Shown: positions 39,701-48,661 of the stretch, piece by piece
Layout: the number at the start of each line of letters is the position of its first letter
How positions within the stretch are numbered: the stretch's first letter is position 1
Origin: Pseudomonas sp. BBP2017
GTDB taxonomy: Bacteria > Pseudomonadota > Gammaproteobacteria > Pseudomonadales > Pseudomonadaceae
Assembly: GCF_003024385.1 (NCBI RefSeq)
Contig: NZ_PVZN01000001.1
Coordinates: forward strand, 1-64,000
DNA: 64,000 bases
Direction of reading: 5' to 3'
Notes under the pieces: generated by a model
What the model saw: only the letters and a program-made list of their open reading frames with translations
Told to the model about the DNA's origin: nothing
The model's database searches: none
Position numbers and translations under genes: made by a program

Positions 39701-42571
39701 TGGCGGCCCACCGCGAAAGCTCACCAATGCACTCGAGCGTTCACCAGCCCGGCTAACGGGCAGACGCTTGAGCTGCGTTGGCGTACGTTTGAGCAACAAG
39801 CTTTCGATCTCGGGAAAATAGTGGCTGGTAGAGGCCAGTTCACCGTGGACCACCGGCATGTACCAACAGCGGTTGTCAGGCAGGTTGGTGAGCTTCCCCG
39901 AGCGCCAGGTCACTGTACCGTCGCCCTGGGCAGTGCCGCGCAGCATCAACTGTTCGCCGCTGATGTCCAGGCCGCAGGGGGTGTTTTTGCCTTGACCGTA
40001 GACATAACTGATCCGCTCGGGCGCCAGATCGACCCAGCTGTTGTCGGCAAGTGCCTGCCAGGATTGCTGGACCTTTTGCAGCAACGCCGAATCAGGACGT
40101 GCCCCGAGTTCGTCGCCGAACCAGAAGTCATCGTTCTTCAGCGCCAGCTGACTCCAGCTCGCAGCACCATAGAAATCGACCGGGCCGTGGCCGCCGACAT
40201 CTTCGAAACCGGGAGCCGGCAGCAAATGCAGAGCGCCCGGAAACTCGGCCACGATTTGCAGAATCTTCTTCAGATTGTTCTGCAGATCGACACGCGCCAG
40301 CATGCGGATGGTGTCGGACTGTCCAAGCAGGGTTTCGACCATGGAGTAAGCGCCATGGTTCGGGGTGCCCAACATCACCACCAGGCCGTCGGCTTGCTCG
40401 ACCAGCGCTTTCCAGAGTGTCGGGTCTTGCTTGAACGCTGCACGAATCACCAGCCCACCCATGCTGTGCGCGAGCAGGCGGATGTTGCGCTTGGGCTTTT
40501 TGCCAAGCTGTTTGCGCAAATCCGCAGCCAGTTGCGACCCCAGGTCCTGCAGCGACTTGCGCCAATCGTAGGAATACGCAATGACCTCATGGGTTTCGTC
40601 AAGGTAGTCATGCAACTGCTGATAGGCAGACTCGATCAGGCCACTGCTGCTGACCTTCGACGCGCGCATGGCAATACTGTCCAGGCCATCCAGGGCAAGC
40701 TTCAGCGGGTTGAGCCAGAACGTTTCGTCGCCAACCTTCAAGCTGCTACCCATGATCCCCGGCAGCAAGAACACCAGCGGCCTGGTTTCCAGCTGCCGCT
40801 TGACCAGCAGGACATCGCCCTCTCCTCGTTTCGCAGGCAGCGCAGCGCCCCTGGCCACCAATACCCTGTCCAGCAACCAGTCGCTCAGGCTGCTGGGCAG
40901 CGGACGATTGCGGTACCTGACCGTATCGCGAAAATAGTGGAAGTGATTGACCTGCGGCCCTTCGACCGCCATGGCGTGCGCCTCCTTGGCGTGATCGAAC
41001 AAGCCGCCGTACATGGAGTCGGTATTGACCACCAGGTCATTACGGGCGCGGTCGAACAACGCCCAGTTGACGAACATATAACCGATGCGTTGCAGAATAC
41101 CGCTGGCCGATTCGTCGGTATCGCCGGCAACGATGGCCATCTTCAGGTTCGGCAGCGGCGCCGCCCGCGCCAGCAGCATGCCCATGGGCGCTTCGGGCAG
41201 CATCGCCTCGATCCCCGGCACCACCTGCGGCTGCATGCGCTTGTCGGCGATTTCCAGTACCACGCGTTCGAGCAGTTTCAGGCTACGGGCCGCAACCTGC
41301 GCGGCGGCGCTTCCGGCTACCGGTGTAGCGACCGCCCCCACCGCTGTGCCAATACTCCAGCTGGCGAACTTGCGTACCAGGCTCAGCAGGCAGGACAGAA
41401 ATACATCCAGATTGTCAGACAGCAGCGCAGTGCCCCGGGCCGGAGCGGCGACACGGACATAGTGGGTGACGCGCAGGTTTTTGTCCTGGAGCCGTTTTAC
41501 CAGCTTGTCGAGCTTCTCGCGTTCAGACTTTGCAAAGGCCTCGCGCTCCCCGGCTAACGCCGGGTTGTGTTTTTCCCGCTCGACCTCGTCGGGCCTGGGC
41601 GCGCGGCGATAGTTCTTGATCCATTGCGGCAGGTTTGGATCGTTTGGGTCCAGGCACAGCAAGTCGGCCACCAGCCCGCCCCGCGAATGACTGACCACGT
41701 GTAGCTTGGCCCCCTTTGGCAGCCGGTCGACAGCCTGCAAGGCATTGTCGATCGGGCTTTCTGAGAAGGTACGATGTTCCAGGCCGACTATCTGCGTGCC
41801 GAACTTCAGTTGCAGGTCTTTCCAGGCGGCTGTACCCGGCAACTCGCCGAAACTGCCCATGGTGTGCGAACCGGTGCCATGGATGAACAGCAAAATGGGC
41901 AACTGCTCATCCAGCACGGCATCGTTGGCAATCAGATCCTGCGGGGTCAACACCCCGCCGTTCCAGCGGTAAAGTCCGGGAGGCCCGGCCAGCTGGCTCT
42001 CAATGGCAGTCATCAGTGCCGTCGCGCCCTTCTGTGCAGCCCAATCGAGCGCAAGATCCGTGGCGTTCTCCTTGAACAACGCCTTCGCCAGATCAGTGAT
42101 GCCATCGTCCTCGAGCACCAACTGCCTCACCTGCCGCCAGACCCAATCCGCGGCGCCACGGTTCTTGCCCTGGATATCAATGAAGCGGGCAAAATCGACT
42201 GCGCCGTCTCGGTCCACCACATCCGGGCGGGTACGGCGCAACTGCTCGGCCAGGGCATCGGCGCGAATGAAAATGGTCGTGCCGTCGTTGGCATCCAGCG
42301 CCAGCAGTGCGTGGGGATCGTGCAGGGTTTCACTGTGAGGGGCTTCACTGGCCCGCGCGGCCGGCGCCAATTGCCAGGTTTTCAGCACCCGTACATTATC
42401 CAGAGTGCTGGCCGGGCCGCCGCTGGCGCTGCGACTGGTCGATGCAGCCATTGTCTGCGGCGGCATGGCTGCAGCATCGGCGGATTGCTGGAGAGGCAAC
42501 TTGATCAGTGGGGGAGCGTCAGTGGGTTTCACGAACATGTCCTCTGGATCCACTTCCTCACTAAAGTTCAT
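36719..42571 (-). CDS. Giant CHAT-protease protein with two alpha/beta-hydrolase domains
   Basis: A 1950-residue soluble protein. Domain 1 (about 220-560) is an alpha/beta hydrolase: oxyanion segment FIHGTGSH (229-236), nucleophile Ser296 in SHSRGG, plausible Asp512 and His543. Domain 2 (about 597-860) is LCAT/PGAP1-like: LLPGIMGSSL (602-611), nucleophile Ser703 in AHSMGG. A central module (about 985-1200; GHYRGDPISGAEAAID, LGLYSGELGNATVILVPR) is of a kind I associate with other CHAT proteins. The CHAT caspase-like protease (about 1320-1600) has His1458 in ICAHG and Cys1502 in LSCCH. The last 350 residues are helical and TPR-like. No signal peptide or membrane segment. It is monocistronic and divergent from a small membrane protein. 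Role unknown; defence or regulated cell death are candidates. Confidence 0.85.
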   Translation of the reverse strand: MNFSEEVDPEDMFVKPTDAPPLIKLPLQQSADAAAMPPQTMAASTSRSASGGPASTLDNVRVLKTWQLAPAARASEAPHSETLHDPHALLALDANDGTTIFIRADALAEQLRRTRPDVVDRDGAVDFARFIDIQGKNRGAADWVWRQVRQLVLEDDGITDLAKALFKENATDLALDWAAQKGATALMTAIESQLAGPPGLYRWNGGVLTPQDLIANDAVLDEQLPILLFIHGTGSHTMGSFGELPGTAAWKDLQLKFGTQIVGLEHRTFSESPIDNALQAVDRLPKGAKLHVVSHSRGGLVADLLCLDPNDPNLPQWIKNYRRAPRPDEVEREKHNPALAGEREAFAKSEREKLDKLVKRLQDKNLRVTHYVRVAAPARGTALLSDNLDVFLSCLLSLVRKFASWSIGTAVGAVATPVAGSAAAQVAARSLKLLERVVLEIADKRMQPQVVPGIEAMLPEAPMGMLLARAAPLPNLKMAIVAGDTDESASGILQRIGYMFVNWALFDRARNDLVVNTDSMYGGLFDHAKEAHAMAVEGPQVNHFHYFRDTVRYRNRPLPSSLSDWLLDRVLVARGAALPAKRGEGDVLLVKRQLETRPLVFLLPGIMGSSLKVGDETFWLNPLKLALDGLDSIAMRASKVSSSGLIESAYQQLHDYLDETHEVIAYSYDWRKSLQDLGSQLAADLRKQLGKKPKRNIRLLAHSMGGLVIRAAFKQDPTLWKALVEQADGLVVMLGTPNHGAYSMVETLLGQSDTIRMLARVDLQNNLKKILQIVAEFPGALHLLPAPGFEDVGGHGPVDFYGAASWSQLALKNDDFWFGDELGARPDSALLQKVQQSWQALADNSWVDLAPERISYVYGQGKNTPCGLDISGEQLMLRGTAQGDGTVTWRSGKLTNLPDNRCWYMPVVHGELASTSHYFPEIESLLLKRTPTQLKRLPVSRAGERSSALVSFRGGPPAYPADAQLLSQVLGRTSSLEPKPQLTTLQINVLAMNLSCIQVPLICGHYRGDPISGAEAAIDQNLVNGALSQRQRLGLYSGELGNATVILVPRTAAEVSRGTGRGALVVGLGEMGELTSEVVTQAVRNGVLRYLLNAVDQYAQVTRMDDPDRPDALLPLHIASLLLGTNSSAQLTVEESIRAVTLGVLQANREYAAVCAGPKGRPAAVTRLDIVEMFVDAAICAGYTVATLDRELAGELQRLNSRLEVAQAVQFGEGARPRLSVTPPGDYWPRLQVSSADHVGHGRDSGNRAEARLERPAQRLNYLYMGQRARVEAVVDQRQPGLLERMVDSALRGPNPTRYDAAAFFGNSLFQLMLPLGFKSAVRKSENLILVLDDSSANLPWEMLEIDGVPMIKHTRLVRQFITQRYRREVVRTDRMNACIIGNPDTQGYFKQFRPKGDGPWPERLVDLPGALRESQAVSRVLDGAGYTTWSLGSGASAVEVFDQLFARPYRVLVICAHGVLRSKDSNGQLRSGVVLSDGLLLTAAEIDRMETVPDLVFLSCCHLGKLSGTEPGGNRLAASLAQELINMGVRCVVAAGWEVDDSAACCFSETFFNRLAIHGDHFAEAIACARLDTLEQFPGCNTWGAYQAYGDPLFQLRLLPSGDGSNSCLRGSPELLDWLEEQRLAAATPSSTAAASGFAQLQGQVQKRLEGLPESWINQAEVQYGLGLLYSEWDEARALAEARAALLQALARFSGRGCVPMTAVEKLIDVEIRQAYLAADPEPGFGTADFKQASTLIKAAIARADHLSEMCEGTPGVLLARRQVMRGRGLKRQAHIALLQSLTQSRSKVLDKLISQSLDAARRAYAVGEDRNAPDWNPYAMLNRIQLEVMCMTGVPSLDDLKRCEAEAQFRYKRSFGVFDAVMKADVLLTRWLIDVTCGSGSAGPPTCNERTLNDSYDDALAGQRISQRQFESVVRQLQMITKWLEWSGKTGDAQVLDNIARVLKTRRG

Positions 42572-42818
42572 GCTTAGTTATATTTCAAGAACAGTTGTAT
42601 TTTAAACAAGCACGGCACGCCCGGTGCTTCAAAAACATAACAATCCAAAATCCGCTAATCGCAAATACTGCAGTTTTAATATCGCCTTTATCGCGACCTG
42701 AATGGTTTGAGCAAAATGCTTGGCCGGCGACCAGCGCGTGCAAGATTGATTCGACACCCTGACGATGACTGGCTAGTGTTTATTGGATGATGGTTTAAAA
42801 CCACAGGGAGGCATTGCG

Positions 42819-43304
42819 ATGAGCACTGACAATCAGGAGCAGCATTCAGCTGAGAAGGAGGAAATAAACAAGGCTGGCGCGGCAATAGCGGGGGGCATGG
42901 CCGCCATCAACTTCGCCGTATTGATCCAGCTACTGCCAGAACTGAAAAGCCTGAACTCATGGCCTTTGTTCACACTATGGCTTTCACTATTGGCGCTCTC
43001 CGTTAGCGTACCCGTGCTTACTTTTGTATTTGGATGTTATTCGGTCATACCGCGCCCAGGTGACGCCAGGCATATCCCTATCAAGTGCATTCTGTATTGG
43101 TTTTGCATCATCTCGGGTGTTTCCATTTCGCTCGCCATTGCTGCTTTTCATCCATTAGCCGGCATTTCATTTCTTATTACCTGTTTTATTGCCTTGAAAG
43201 CAGAGAACACACTTGAGCAGAAGGCGAACACAAGCACAGCAAGCGTTCAAGAGTCCAAAACCGCTCAAACAGCGCAAGACCAGCGTCAGCAAGAAGAGCG
43301 TTGA
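42819..43304 (+). CDS. Small multi-pass membrane protein, unknown function
   Basis: A 161-residue protein. The ATG at 42819 is preceded by AGGGAGG, an excellent ribosome site. Hydrophobic segments lie at about 22-43, 51-78, 93-110 and 112-130, and the tail is charged and Gln/Lys-rich. It is divergent from the CHAT/hydrolase gene with 247 bases between them, so the two may share a control region. I recognise no family. A membrane partner for the CHAT protein is a speculative possibility. Confidence 0.75.
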   Translation: MSTDNQEQHSAEKEEINKAGAAIAGGMAAINFAVLIQLLPELKSLNSWPLFTLWLSLLALSVSVPVLTFVFGCYSVIPRPGDARHIPIKCILYWFCIISGVSISLAIAAFHPLAGISFLITCFIALKAENTLEQKANTSTASVQESKTAQTAQDQRQQEER

Positions 43305-43520
43305 CCCTGCGCCGAGTCACAGAACCGCGATCGCTAGGCGCGGCCTTGTAGACCCGGTACATCGCCAGCGTCGCCAGACACCCCCACCGCCATCAGGAAG
43401 GAACTGACGACGCCCCAGGCGTCTCAGGCTGTAGCAGCGGGAACTTCAGGTTACCGGCCAAGTCTATAAAGCGCCTGAACCAACCCCAGCCGAACAGCGC
43501 TTCAGCCGAGTCCGCCCCCG

Positions 43521-44201
43521 ATGCCCACCAAGAGTTTTCTGCCAGGCCTGATCCTGGCGTTCTGCGCTGTCGCATCGCTTTGCTCGGTTGCTGCCGAGCG
43601 CAGAGCCTCCGCGCACAGCAACAACGCATCCACCACCCTGATCGAAACCGCCTCGCAGCAGTATGCAGAGGGCCAGCTGGACCAGGCCGCGGCCACGCTG
43701 GAGCGTGCGCTGCACATCCAGCCGAACAATCCCGCAACGCTGCACTACCTCGGTGTGCTGCGGCTTCAGCAGGGGGAGTACCAGCAGGCTGAAACGCTGG
43801 CGGCGCGTTCCAACCTGCGGGTTGGTCGCAACGTGCAGTTACGCAACCGCAATTTGCAACTGATCCAGGCGGCGCAGCAGGCGCAGATTACCGGTACCCC
43901 ACCCAATGCCGAACAGGATCGGGTAGCGGTACAGCAAGGGCTGAAAGAGCAAGCGCAGGCAGAGCGGGAATCGGAACCGCAGAGGGTTGAAAGGCCGCAA
44001 CCTGACGGAGAACTTCAAATGACTTCCGCCGCGCCACAACCCGCGTTCGATGCGATGGATATCCCCCGCGGCCATTGGCCGCCTCCGGGCAAATGCCGAA
44101 TCTGGTTTGCTGATCGCCCGCCCGGGCATCAGCCCGCTCCCGGTAGCTGCAAGAAGCTCAAACATCAGGTTCCATTTGGAGCCTATCTGGTGGGTGGTTG
44201 A
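43521..44201 (+). CDS. Exported tetratricopeptide protein
   Basis: A 226-residue protein with a signal peptide (MPTKSFLPGLILAFCAVASLCSVAA) and at least two TPR units at about 40-105 (ASQQYAEGQLDQAAATLERALHIQPNNPATLHYLGVLRLQQGEYQQAE). It has a low-complexity Gln/Glu linker and a conserved-looking tail IPRGHWPPPGKCRIWFADRPPGHQ, in which Pro/Gly/Cys spacing resembles small exported Pseudomonas proteins. Function unknown. The ribosome site is weak. It precedes the iron-uptake set by 111 bases. Confidence 0.75.
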   Translation: MPTKSFLPGLILAFCAVASLCSVAAERRASAHSNNASTTLIETASQQYAEGQLDQAAATLERALHIQPNNPATLHYLGVLRLQQGEYQQAETLAARSNLRVGRNVQLRNRNLQLIQAAQQAQITGTPPNAEQDRVAVQQGLKEQAQAERESEPQRVERPQPDGELQMTSAAPQPAFDAMDIPRGHWPPPGKCRIWFADRPPGHQPAPGSCKKLKHQVPFGAYLVGG

Positions 44202-44265
44202 GCTTCTGAGAACACTGGTGGGAGCACCCTGAATCAAGCCTTGGACAAAGCATGCCAATAACATT

Positions 44266-44290
44266 CATAATGAGACTTGTTTTCATTAGC
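44266..44290 (+). promoter_or_regulatory. Fur-box-like site before fecI
   Basis: The segment CATAATGAGACTTGTTTTCA followed by TTAGC has the AT-rich inverted look of a Fur box (TAATGAGA...TTTTCATTA) and lies 23 bases before the sigma-factor start. Iron control of FecI-type genes is the norm in Pseudomonas. Confidence 0.55.
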
Positions 44291-44312
44291 ATGCTCGCAC
44301 CAAGGAGTTTCG

Positions 44313-44828
44313 GTGCCCCTAGCCCTATCCTCTGTACGTCGCCAGGAACTGCACGACCTCTACACCGATCATCATGCCTGGCTGCTGAACTGGCTGCGCA
44401 AGCGTCTGCAGCATGGCGAAACCGCTGCCGACCTGATGCAAGACACCTTCCTCCAACTGATTGGCCGCCCTGCCGCCGCCGGTGAGCTGCAGCAACCCAG
44501 GGCCTGGTTGACCACGGTGGCCAAGGGTTTGATGGTCGATCGCCTGCGCCGGCAACGCCTTGAACAGGCGTATCTACAGGTACTTGCCAGCCAGCCCGAA
44601 GCGTTTGAAGTCTCACCCGAAGAGCGTCTGCTGCTGCTCGAAACCCTGATCCGTATCGATTCCCTGCTCGACGGCCTGCCAACCAACGTGCGCACTGCCT
44701 ATCTGCTGTCACGCCTTGAGGGCATGCCCTACCGCGACATCGCCGCGCACCTTGGGGTGTGTCTGAGCTCGGTGGAAAAGTACATGGCAACCGCCATGCG
44801 TCACTGCTTTCAGGCTCAGTGGTCATGA
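44313..44828 (+). CDS. ECF sigma factor, FecI type
   Basis: A 171-residue iron-starvation sigma factor. Region 2 spans about 15-75 (ELHDLYTDHHAWLLNWLRKRL, DLMQDTFLQLI) and region 4 about 110-165 (LLDGLPTNVRTAYLLSRLEGMPYRDIAAHLGVCLSSVEKYM). The GTG at 44313 is chosen because AAGGAG lies seven bases upstream. It directs RNA polymerase to the receptor gene when the cognate siderophore is bound. It overlaps fecR by four bases (ATGA), so translation is coupled. A Fur-like site precedes it. Confidence 0.93.
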   Translation: MPLALSSVRRQELHDLYTDHHAWLLNWLRKRLQHGETAADLMQDTFLQLIGRPAAAGELQQPRAWLTTVAKGLMVDRLRRQRLEQAYLQVLASQPEAFEVSPEERLLLLETLIRIDSLLDGLPTNVRTAYLLSRLEGMPYRDIAAHLGVCLSSVEKYMATAMRHCFQAQWS

Positions 44829-45763
44829 GCGCCAGCAACTTCAACGCGGATGAACTGGAACAGGCCATCAGCTGGATGGTGCGTCTGCGCTCCGGTGAAG
44901 CACCCGAAGAGCTCTGGCAGGCCTGCAGCCACTGGCGCGCGGCGAATCCCCGTCACGAGACAGCCTGGCTAGCGCTACAGGTGAGCGAAGGGCTGTTCGC
45001 ACTGCCCCCTTCACAAGCGCGCATTGTTCGTCAGGCCCTGGAAAGTTCCGAGCGCCCCGCGCTATCCAGACGTCATGCCCTTAAACTGCTGGGCCTGCTA
45101 GGTGCAAGCTGGGTGCTGCTGGATTCGCCGCCATCGAGAAAAACCGACTTCACCACCGCCGTCGGCCAACGCAGCCGTTTTGTCCTGGCTGAGCACACCC
45201 GGCTGTGGCTGAACACTGACAGCGCGGTCGACCGGCCAAACACCTCGCAGGCGTCGCACATTGTGCTGCAACGTGGCCAGGTCCAGGTGGCTCATCATGC
45301 CCCTGGTCTTGCTCCGTTGCAGGTGCACAGTGCTGACCTGCTGCTACGCACCCGTGACGCCCGCTTCGACCTGCACCGCCAAGGGCAGCACCATCGTCTG
45401 GCCATGCTCGAAGGCAGTGCCGAGGTACAAGTCGCCCAGCATCCCGTGGCCCGCGTTGGTGCCGGGCAACAATGGCTGATCGGCGCCGACAGCCTGCAAC
45501 CTGTGCCAGACACCGGCATGACCCCGGGCACCTGGGTCCAGGGGCAGTTGGTCGTCCGGCGTATTGCCCTGGCGCAGTTGATCGACGAGCTGGCGCGCTA
45601 TCGCAGTGGCTGGCTGCAGTGCTCCAGCGAGGTTGCCAAGCTGCCCGTCTCCGGGGTTTTCCAGCTCGACGATATCGAACGCACGCTGGATGTGCTCAGT
45701 GCCTCGCTGCCGGTGAAAACCCTGCGCGTGTCTCGGCTCTGGGCGCGTGTCGTGCCTGCCTGA
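44825..45763 (+). CDS. FecR-type anti-sigma regulator
   Basis: A 312-residue inner-membrane sigma regulator. The N-terminal anti-sigma domain covers about 1-75 (EQAISWMVRLRSGEAPEELWQACSHWRAANPRHETAWLALQ, the DUF4880 signature). A membrane helix lies near 87-103 (HALKLLGLLGASWVLL). The periplasmic FecR domain spans about 110-225 (FTTAVGQRSRFVLAEHTRLWLNTDSAVD) and a C-terminal STN-binding part follows (VSGVFQLDDIERTLDVLSASLPVKTLRV). It transmits the signal from the receptor's STN domain to the sigma factor. Confidence 0.93.
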   Translation: MSASNFNADELEQAISWMVRLRSGEAPEELWQACSHWRAANPRHETAWLALQVSEGLFALPPSQARIVRQALESSERPALSRRHALKLLGLLGASWVLLDSPPSRKTDFTTAVGQRSRFVLAEHTRLWLNTDSAVDRPNTSQASHIVLQRGQVQVAHHAPGLAPLQVHSADLLLRTRDARFDLHRQGQHHRLAMLEGSAEVQVAQHPVARVGAGQQWLIGADSLQPVPDTGMTPGTWVQGQLVVRRIALAQLIDELARYRSGWLQCSSEVAKLPVSGVFQLDDIERTLDVLSASLPVKTLRVSRLWARVVPA

Positions 45764-45848
45764 AGATTTTTACCTCGGCTGTTACGGGTTTTCGCGCGCC
45801 TTTCGACATAAGAGAAAAACACGCATTTGTCGAAGGAGCTTCACGTCC

Positions 45849-48056
45849 ATGCAACACCGTAAACACCGTCTCGCGCTCGTGCTCCACGCTGTCCTGGCCG
45901 GGGGCGCACTGGCCCTGCCAGCCACGAACGCGCTGGCCGAAGTCCGCGATCACAGCTACAACCTGCCGGCCACCTCCCTGGAAGATGCCCTCAACCAATT
46001 TGCCCGGCAGGCCGACATCACCCTGCCTCTGGACCCGACGCTGCTGACGGGCAAACAGGCGCCCGCGCTCAACGGTGAATACGAAGTCAAACAGGCATTG
46101 GACCGCCTGTTGCAAAACAGCGGGCTGAAGGCCCGTCAGGTCGGCGCACGAATCTGGGCCCTCGAACCGAGTAACAGCAGCGCGCTTAACCTGGACAACA
46201 TGGTGATTACCGCCAGCCAGACCGAGCACAGCGAGCTCACCGCCCCCGCCAGCGTCACCGTGATCAATCGCGAGCAACTACAACAGATGCAGGCGTTGGA
46301 CATTGCCGAAGCGGTTGCCAAAGTCCCCGGTGTCAGCATTGCCGCGTCTTCCACCTACGGCCGCCACAAGATCAAGATGCGTGGCCTGGACTCCGACTAC
46401 ACCCTGCTGCTGGTCAACGGCCGCCGGATCAACTCGCGCGATGCCCTGACCAGCAACTACGCCAACGACTTCGACTTGTCGGCCATCCCCTTGAGCGCGG
46501 TGGAACGCATCGAAGTGATCCGTGGACCGATGTCGTCGCTGTATGGCGCCGACGCCATGGGCGGGGTGATCAACGTGATCCTGCGCCGCCCCGGCAACGA
46601 AGCCGAAGGCTCGCTGAGCTACAGCTACCAGCACACACCCTCCGGCGAGGGCGGCGACGTTCACAACAGCTCCATCTATACCGCAGGGCCGCTGATCAAG
46701 GATCGCCTGCTCGGCAACCTGGTGCTCGACGGCAGCGACCAGGCCGCGTGGAAATCCAGCATGACCACAGACGACCGTGCCCATGCCCGCGAACAGCGGC
46801 AGAACTGGGCATTGATGTCCAACCTGATCTGGTTGATCGACGACAGCCAGGATCTGGAGCTGGATTTCAGCGCTCGCAACGACCAGCGCGACGGTGTGTG
46901 GAACAACTCCAACGTCAACTTTCCGCGCAACCAGCAGGAAATGGAACGCTACACCTTCGGCTTGACCCACAACGCCCAGATGGAACGCGCCAACACCCGG
47001 CTGCGCTACTACCACGAACAGGTCAACCTCAACGACGACTCGCAATTGACCACCAAGCTGCGCGGCATGGTCGGCGACGTCCGCCAGCGTAACCAGACCC
47101 TTGACGGGCAAATCAGCGGCGACCTCGGCAACCACCTGCTGACGGCCGGTGCCGAGTATCGCCACACCCTGCTCGAACACAACCAGAACCTCAGTGGCGG
47201 CACCACAGACTTCCAACGCGCCCTCTACCTGCAGGACGAAATCGGCCTGGGCGACCTGCGCCTGACCTTGGGCGGTCGTCTCGACGACCACAAGTCGTTC
47301 GGCTCTGAATTCAGCCCACGGGCCTATGCGGTGTATTCACTGACCGATGAATGGGTGGTCAAGGGCGGCGTGGGCAAAGCGTTCAAGGCACCAAGCATCA
47401 GCCAGTCTGACCCCAGTTACGCGATTGCCGCCTGCCGCGGCCGCTGCGTGGTCGCCGGTAACCCGGACCTGAAACCGGAAACGGCGACGTCCTACGAGAT
47501 CGGTACGCTGTACCAGGGAGAAAGGATCGAACTTGGTGCCAACCTGTTCTACAACGACATCAAAGACATGATCCTCGCCGACGGCTGGCGTCGCGGTCAC
47601 ATGCCGTCGGTGTTGACCTACTACAACGTCAGCAGCGCCCGTACCCGCGGCGTCGAACTGTTCTCCAGCGCCCAGCTGAGCGACAGTCTGAAACTGACCG
47701 CCAACTACACCCTGACCGAAGCCGAAGACCGAGACACCGGCGAAGAACTGCGCCAGGTGCCGAAACATACCGGCAACGCCGACCTGAACTGGCAAGTGAG
47801 CCAACGCTGGCAGGCGCAGCTGGGTTACCAGTACATCGGCAGCCAGGTACTGCGCAACACCATCAGCAACAAGGACGTGGACAGTGCTGCCTATCACCTG
47901 GTCAACCTGGGCAGCCAGTATCAACTGACCCCGCAGTTGAGCCTCAATGACGGCGTGAAAAACCTTGGCGACAGCGACCGTGACGCGGCCGCACGTGACA
48001 GTGACTACATCGAGCTGAGCCGGACGTTCTACGCCGGATTCACCTTGGCGTTCTGA
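45849..48056 (+). CDS. TonB-dependent siderophore receptor with STN signalling domain
   Basis: A 735-residue outer-membrane receptor. The signal peptide ends at NALA (about residue 31). The STN domain is at about 35-105 (YNLPATSLEDALNQFARQADITLPLDPTLL). The TonB box/plug occupies about 115-265 (DNMVITASQTEH, ALDIAEAVAKVPGVSI, SAVERIEVIRGPMSSLYGADAMGGVINVI), and the barrel ends in Phe. The plug is of the FepA/CirA/PfeA catecholate class rather than the hydroxamate class. It forms a cell-surface signalling set with the sigma and anti-sigma genes just upstream (85-base gap). The siderophore is unknown. Confidence 0.93.
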   Translation: MQHRKHRLALVLHAVLAGGALALPATNALAEVRDHSYNLPATSLEDALNQFARQADITLPLDPTLLTGKQAPALNGEYEVKQALDRLLQNSGLKARQVGARIWALEPSNSSALNLDNMVITASQTEHSELTAPASVTVINREQLQQMQALDIAEAVAKVPGVSIAASSTYGRHKIKMRGLDSDYTLLLVNGRRINSRDALTSNYANDFDLSAIPLSAVERIEVIRGPMSSLYGADAMGGVINVILRRPGNEAEGSLSYSYQHTPSGEGGDVHNSSIYTAGPLIKDRLLGNLVLDGSDQAAWKSSMTTDDRAHAREQRQNWALMSNLIWLIDDSQDLELDFSARNDQRDGVWNNSNVNFPRNQQEMERYTFGLTHNAQMERANTRLRYYHEQVNLNDDSQLTTKLRGMVGDVRQRNQTLDGQISGDLGNHLLTAGAEYRHTLLEHNQNLSGGTTDFQRALYLQDEIGLGDLRLTLGGRLDDHKSFGSEFSPRAYAVYSLTDEWVVKGGVGKAFKAPSISQSDPSYAIAACRGRCVVAGNPDLKPETATSYEIGTLYQGERIELGANLFYNDIKDMILADGWRRGHMPSVLTYYNVSSARTRGVELFSSAQLSDSLKLTANYTLTEAEDRDTGEELRQVPKHTGNADLNWQVSQRWQAQLGYQYIGSQVLRNTISNKDVDSAAYHLVNLGSQYQLTPQLSLNDGVKNLGDSDRDAAARDSDYIELSRTFYAGFTLAF

Positions 48057-48078
48057 GGCCTGGAAGCCTAAAGATTGG

Positions 48079-48097
48079 GCCCTGTATGCTACAGGGC
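48079..48097. terminator. Hairpin after the TonB receptor gene
   Basis: The stem GCCCTGTA/TACAGGGC with loop TGC lies 22 bases past the stop. Without a T-run it is a weak terminator candidate, between convergent genes. Confidence 0.4.
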
Positions 48098-48160
48098 TCA
48101 GCCCTCCCAACTTCGGCTTGATGCGGATCTAGTGGGTGATTGAGTTACTGAGAGTCTACT

Positions 48161-48493
48161 TCACTGACGCCGGTAACTCTTCTTCCCGCTCGGCGTCAGG
48201 CAATAAACACCGCCCCGTGCTCCGGTGCAGAAGGTGCCGGTTCCGCAACCACAGGTATTGCTCGCGCCTTGCAGCGGCTGCACTGCCGGCCGCACAGGGC
48301 TGACGCCGGTGTAGGCGCTACAGCTTTTCTTCGAGCCACTGATCGAGCCGTCGTTGCACAGGAACAGCTCGCCATCACAACCGGCAATGCCGCCCTTGCG
48401 CCCCGAGCACGGGGTGTTAGCGGCGAGAACACTGGACGAGCCAAGCAGCATGATCAGGGCCAGGCCCAGCAAACGGGGAACAGTGCGCACCAC
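48161..48493 (-). CDS. Small cysteine-rich exported protein
   Basis: A 110-residue protein. The GTG at 48493 follows GGTGGAGACC and starts a good signal peptide (VVRTVPRLLGLALIMLLGSSSVLA). The mature 86 residues contain eight cysteines (CSGRKGGIAGCDGELFLC, KKSC, TCGCGTGTFC, YC), suggesting four disulfides in a small extracytoplasmic domain. A longer ORF to 48649 lacks signal-peptide logic. No family recognised. Confidence 0.65.
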   Translation of the reverse strand: MVRTVPRLLGLALIMLLGSSSVLAANTPCSGRKGGIAGCDGELFLCNDGSISGSKKSCSAYTGVSPVRPAVQPLQGASNTCGCGTGTFCTGARGGVYCLTPSGKKSYRRQ

Positions 48494-48661
48494 GGCAAGG
48501 TCTCCACCAAAGTGGCTACATGCTATCATCCGAGCAGCGCAAATTACACATTGCAGCAGCCGGCGATGGGTGTGTAGCGCCCCTGGCCCGGCTACGCCGG
48601 GCATCGCCAGCAACACTGGCTTCCTACAGCGGTAGCCAGTTGTCACCACACCGGAGCCGCA

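Noticed and set aside
37886..41557. A 1223-codon open frame opposite the CHAT protein gene
   Set aside because: It is the antisense shadow of a high-GC gene; its translation is His/Gln/Arg-rich without domains, while the minus-strand frame has clear domains.
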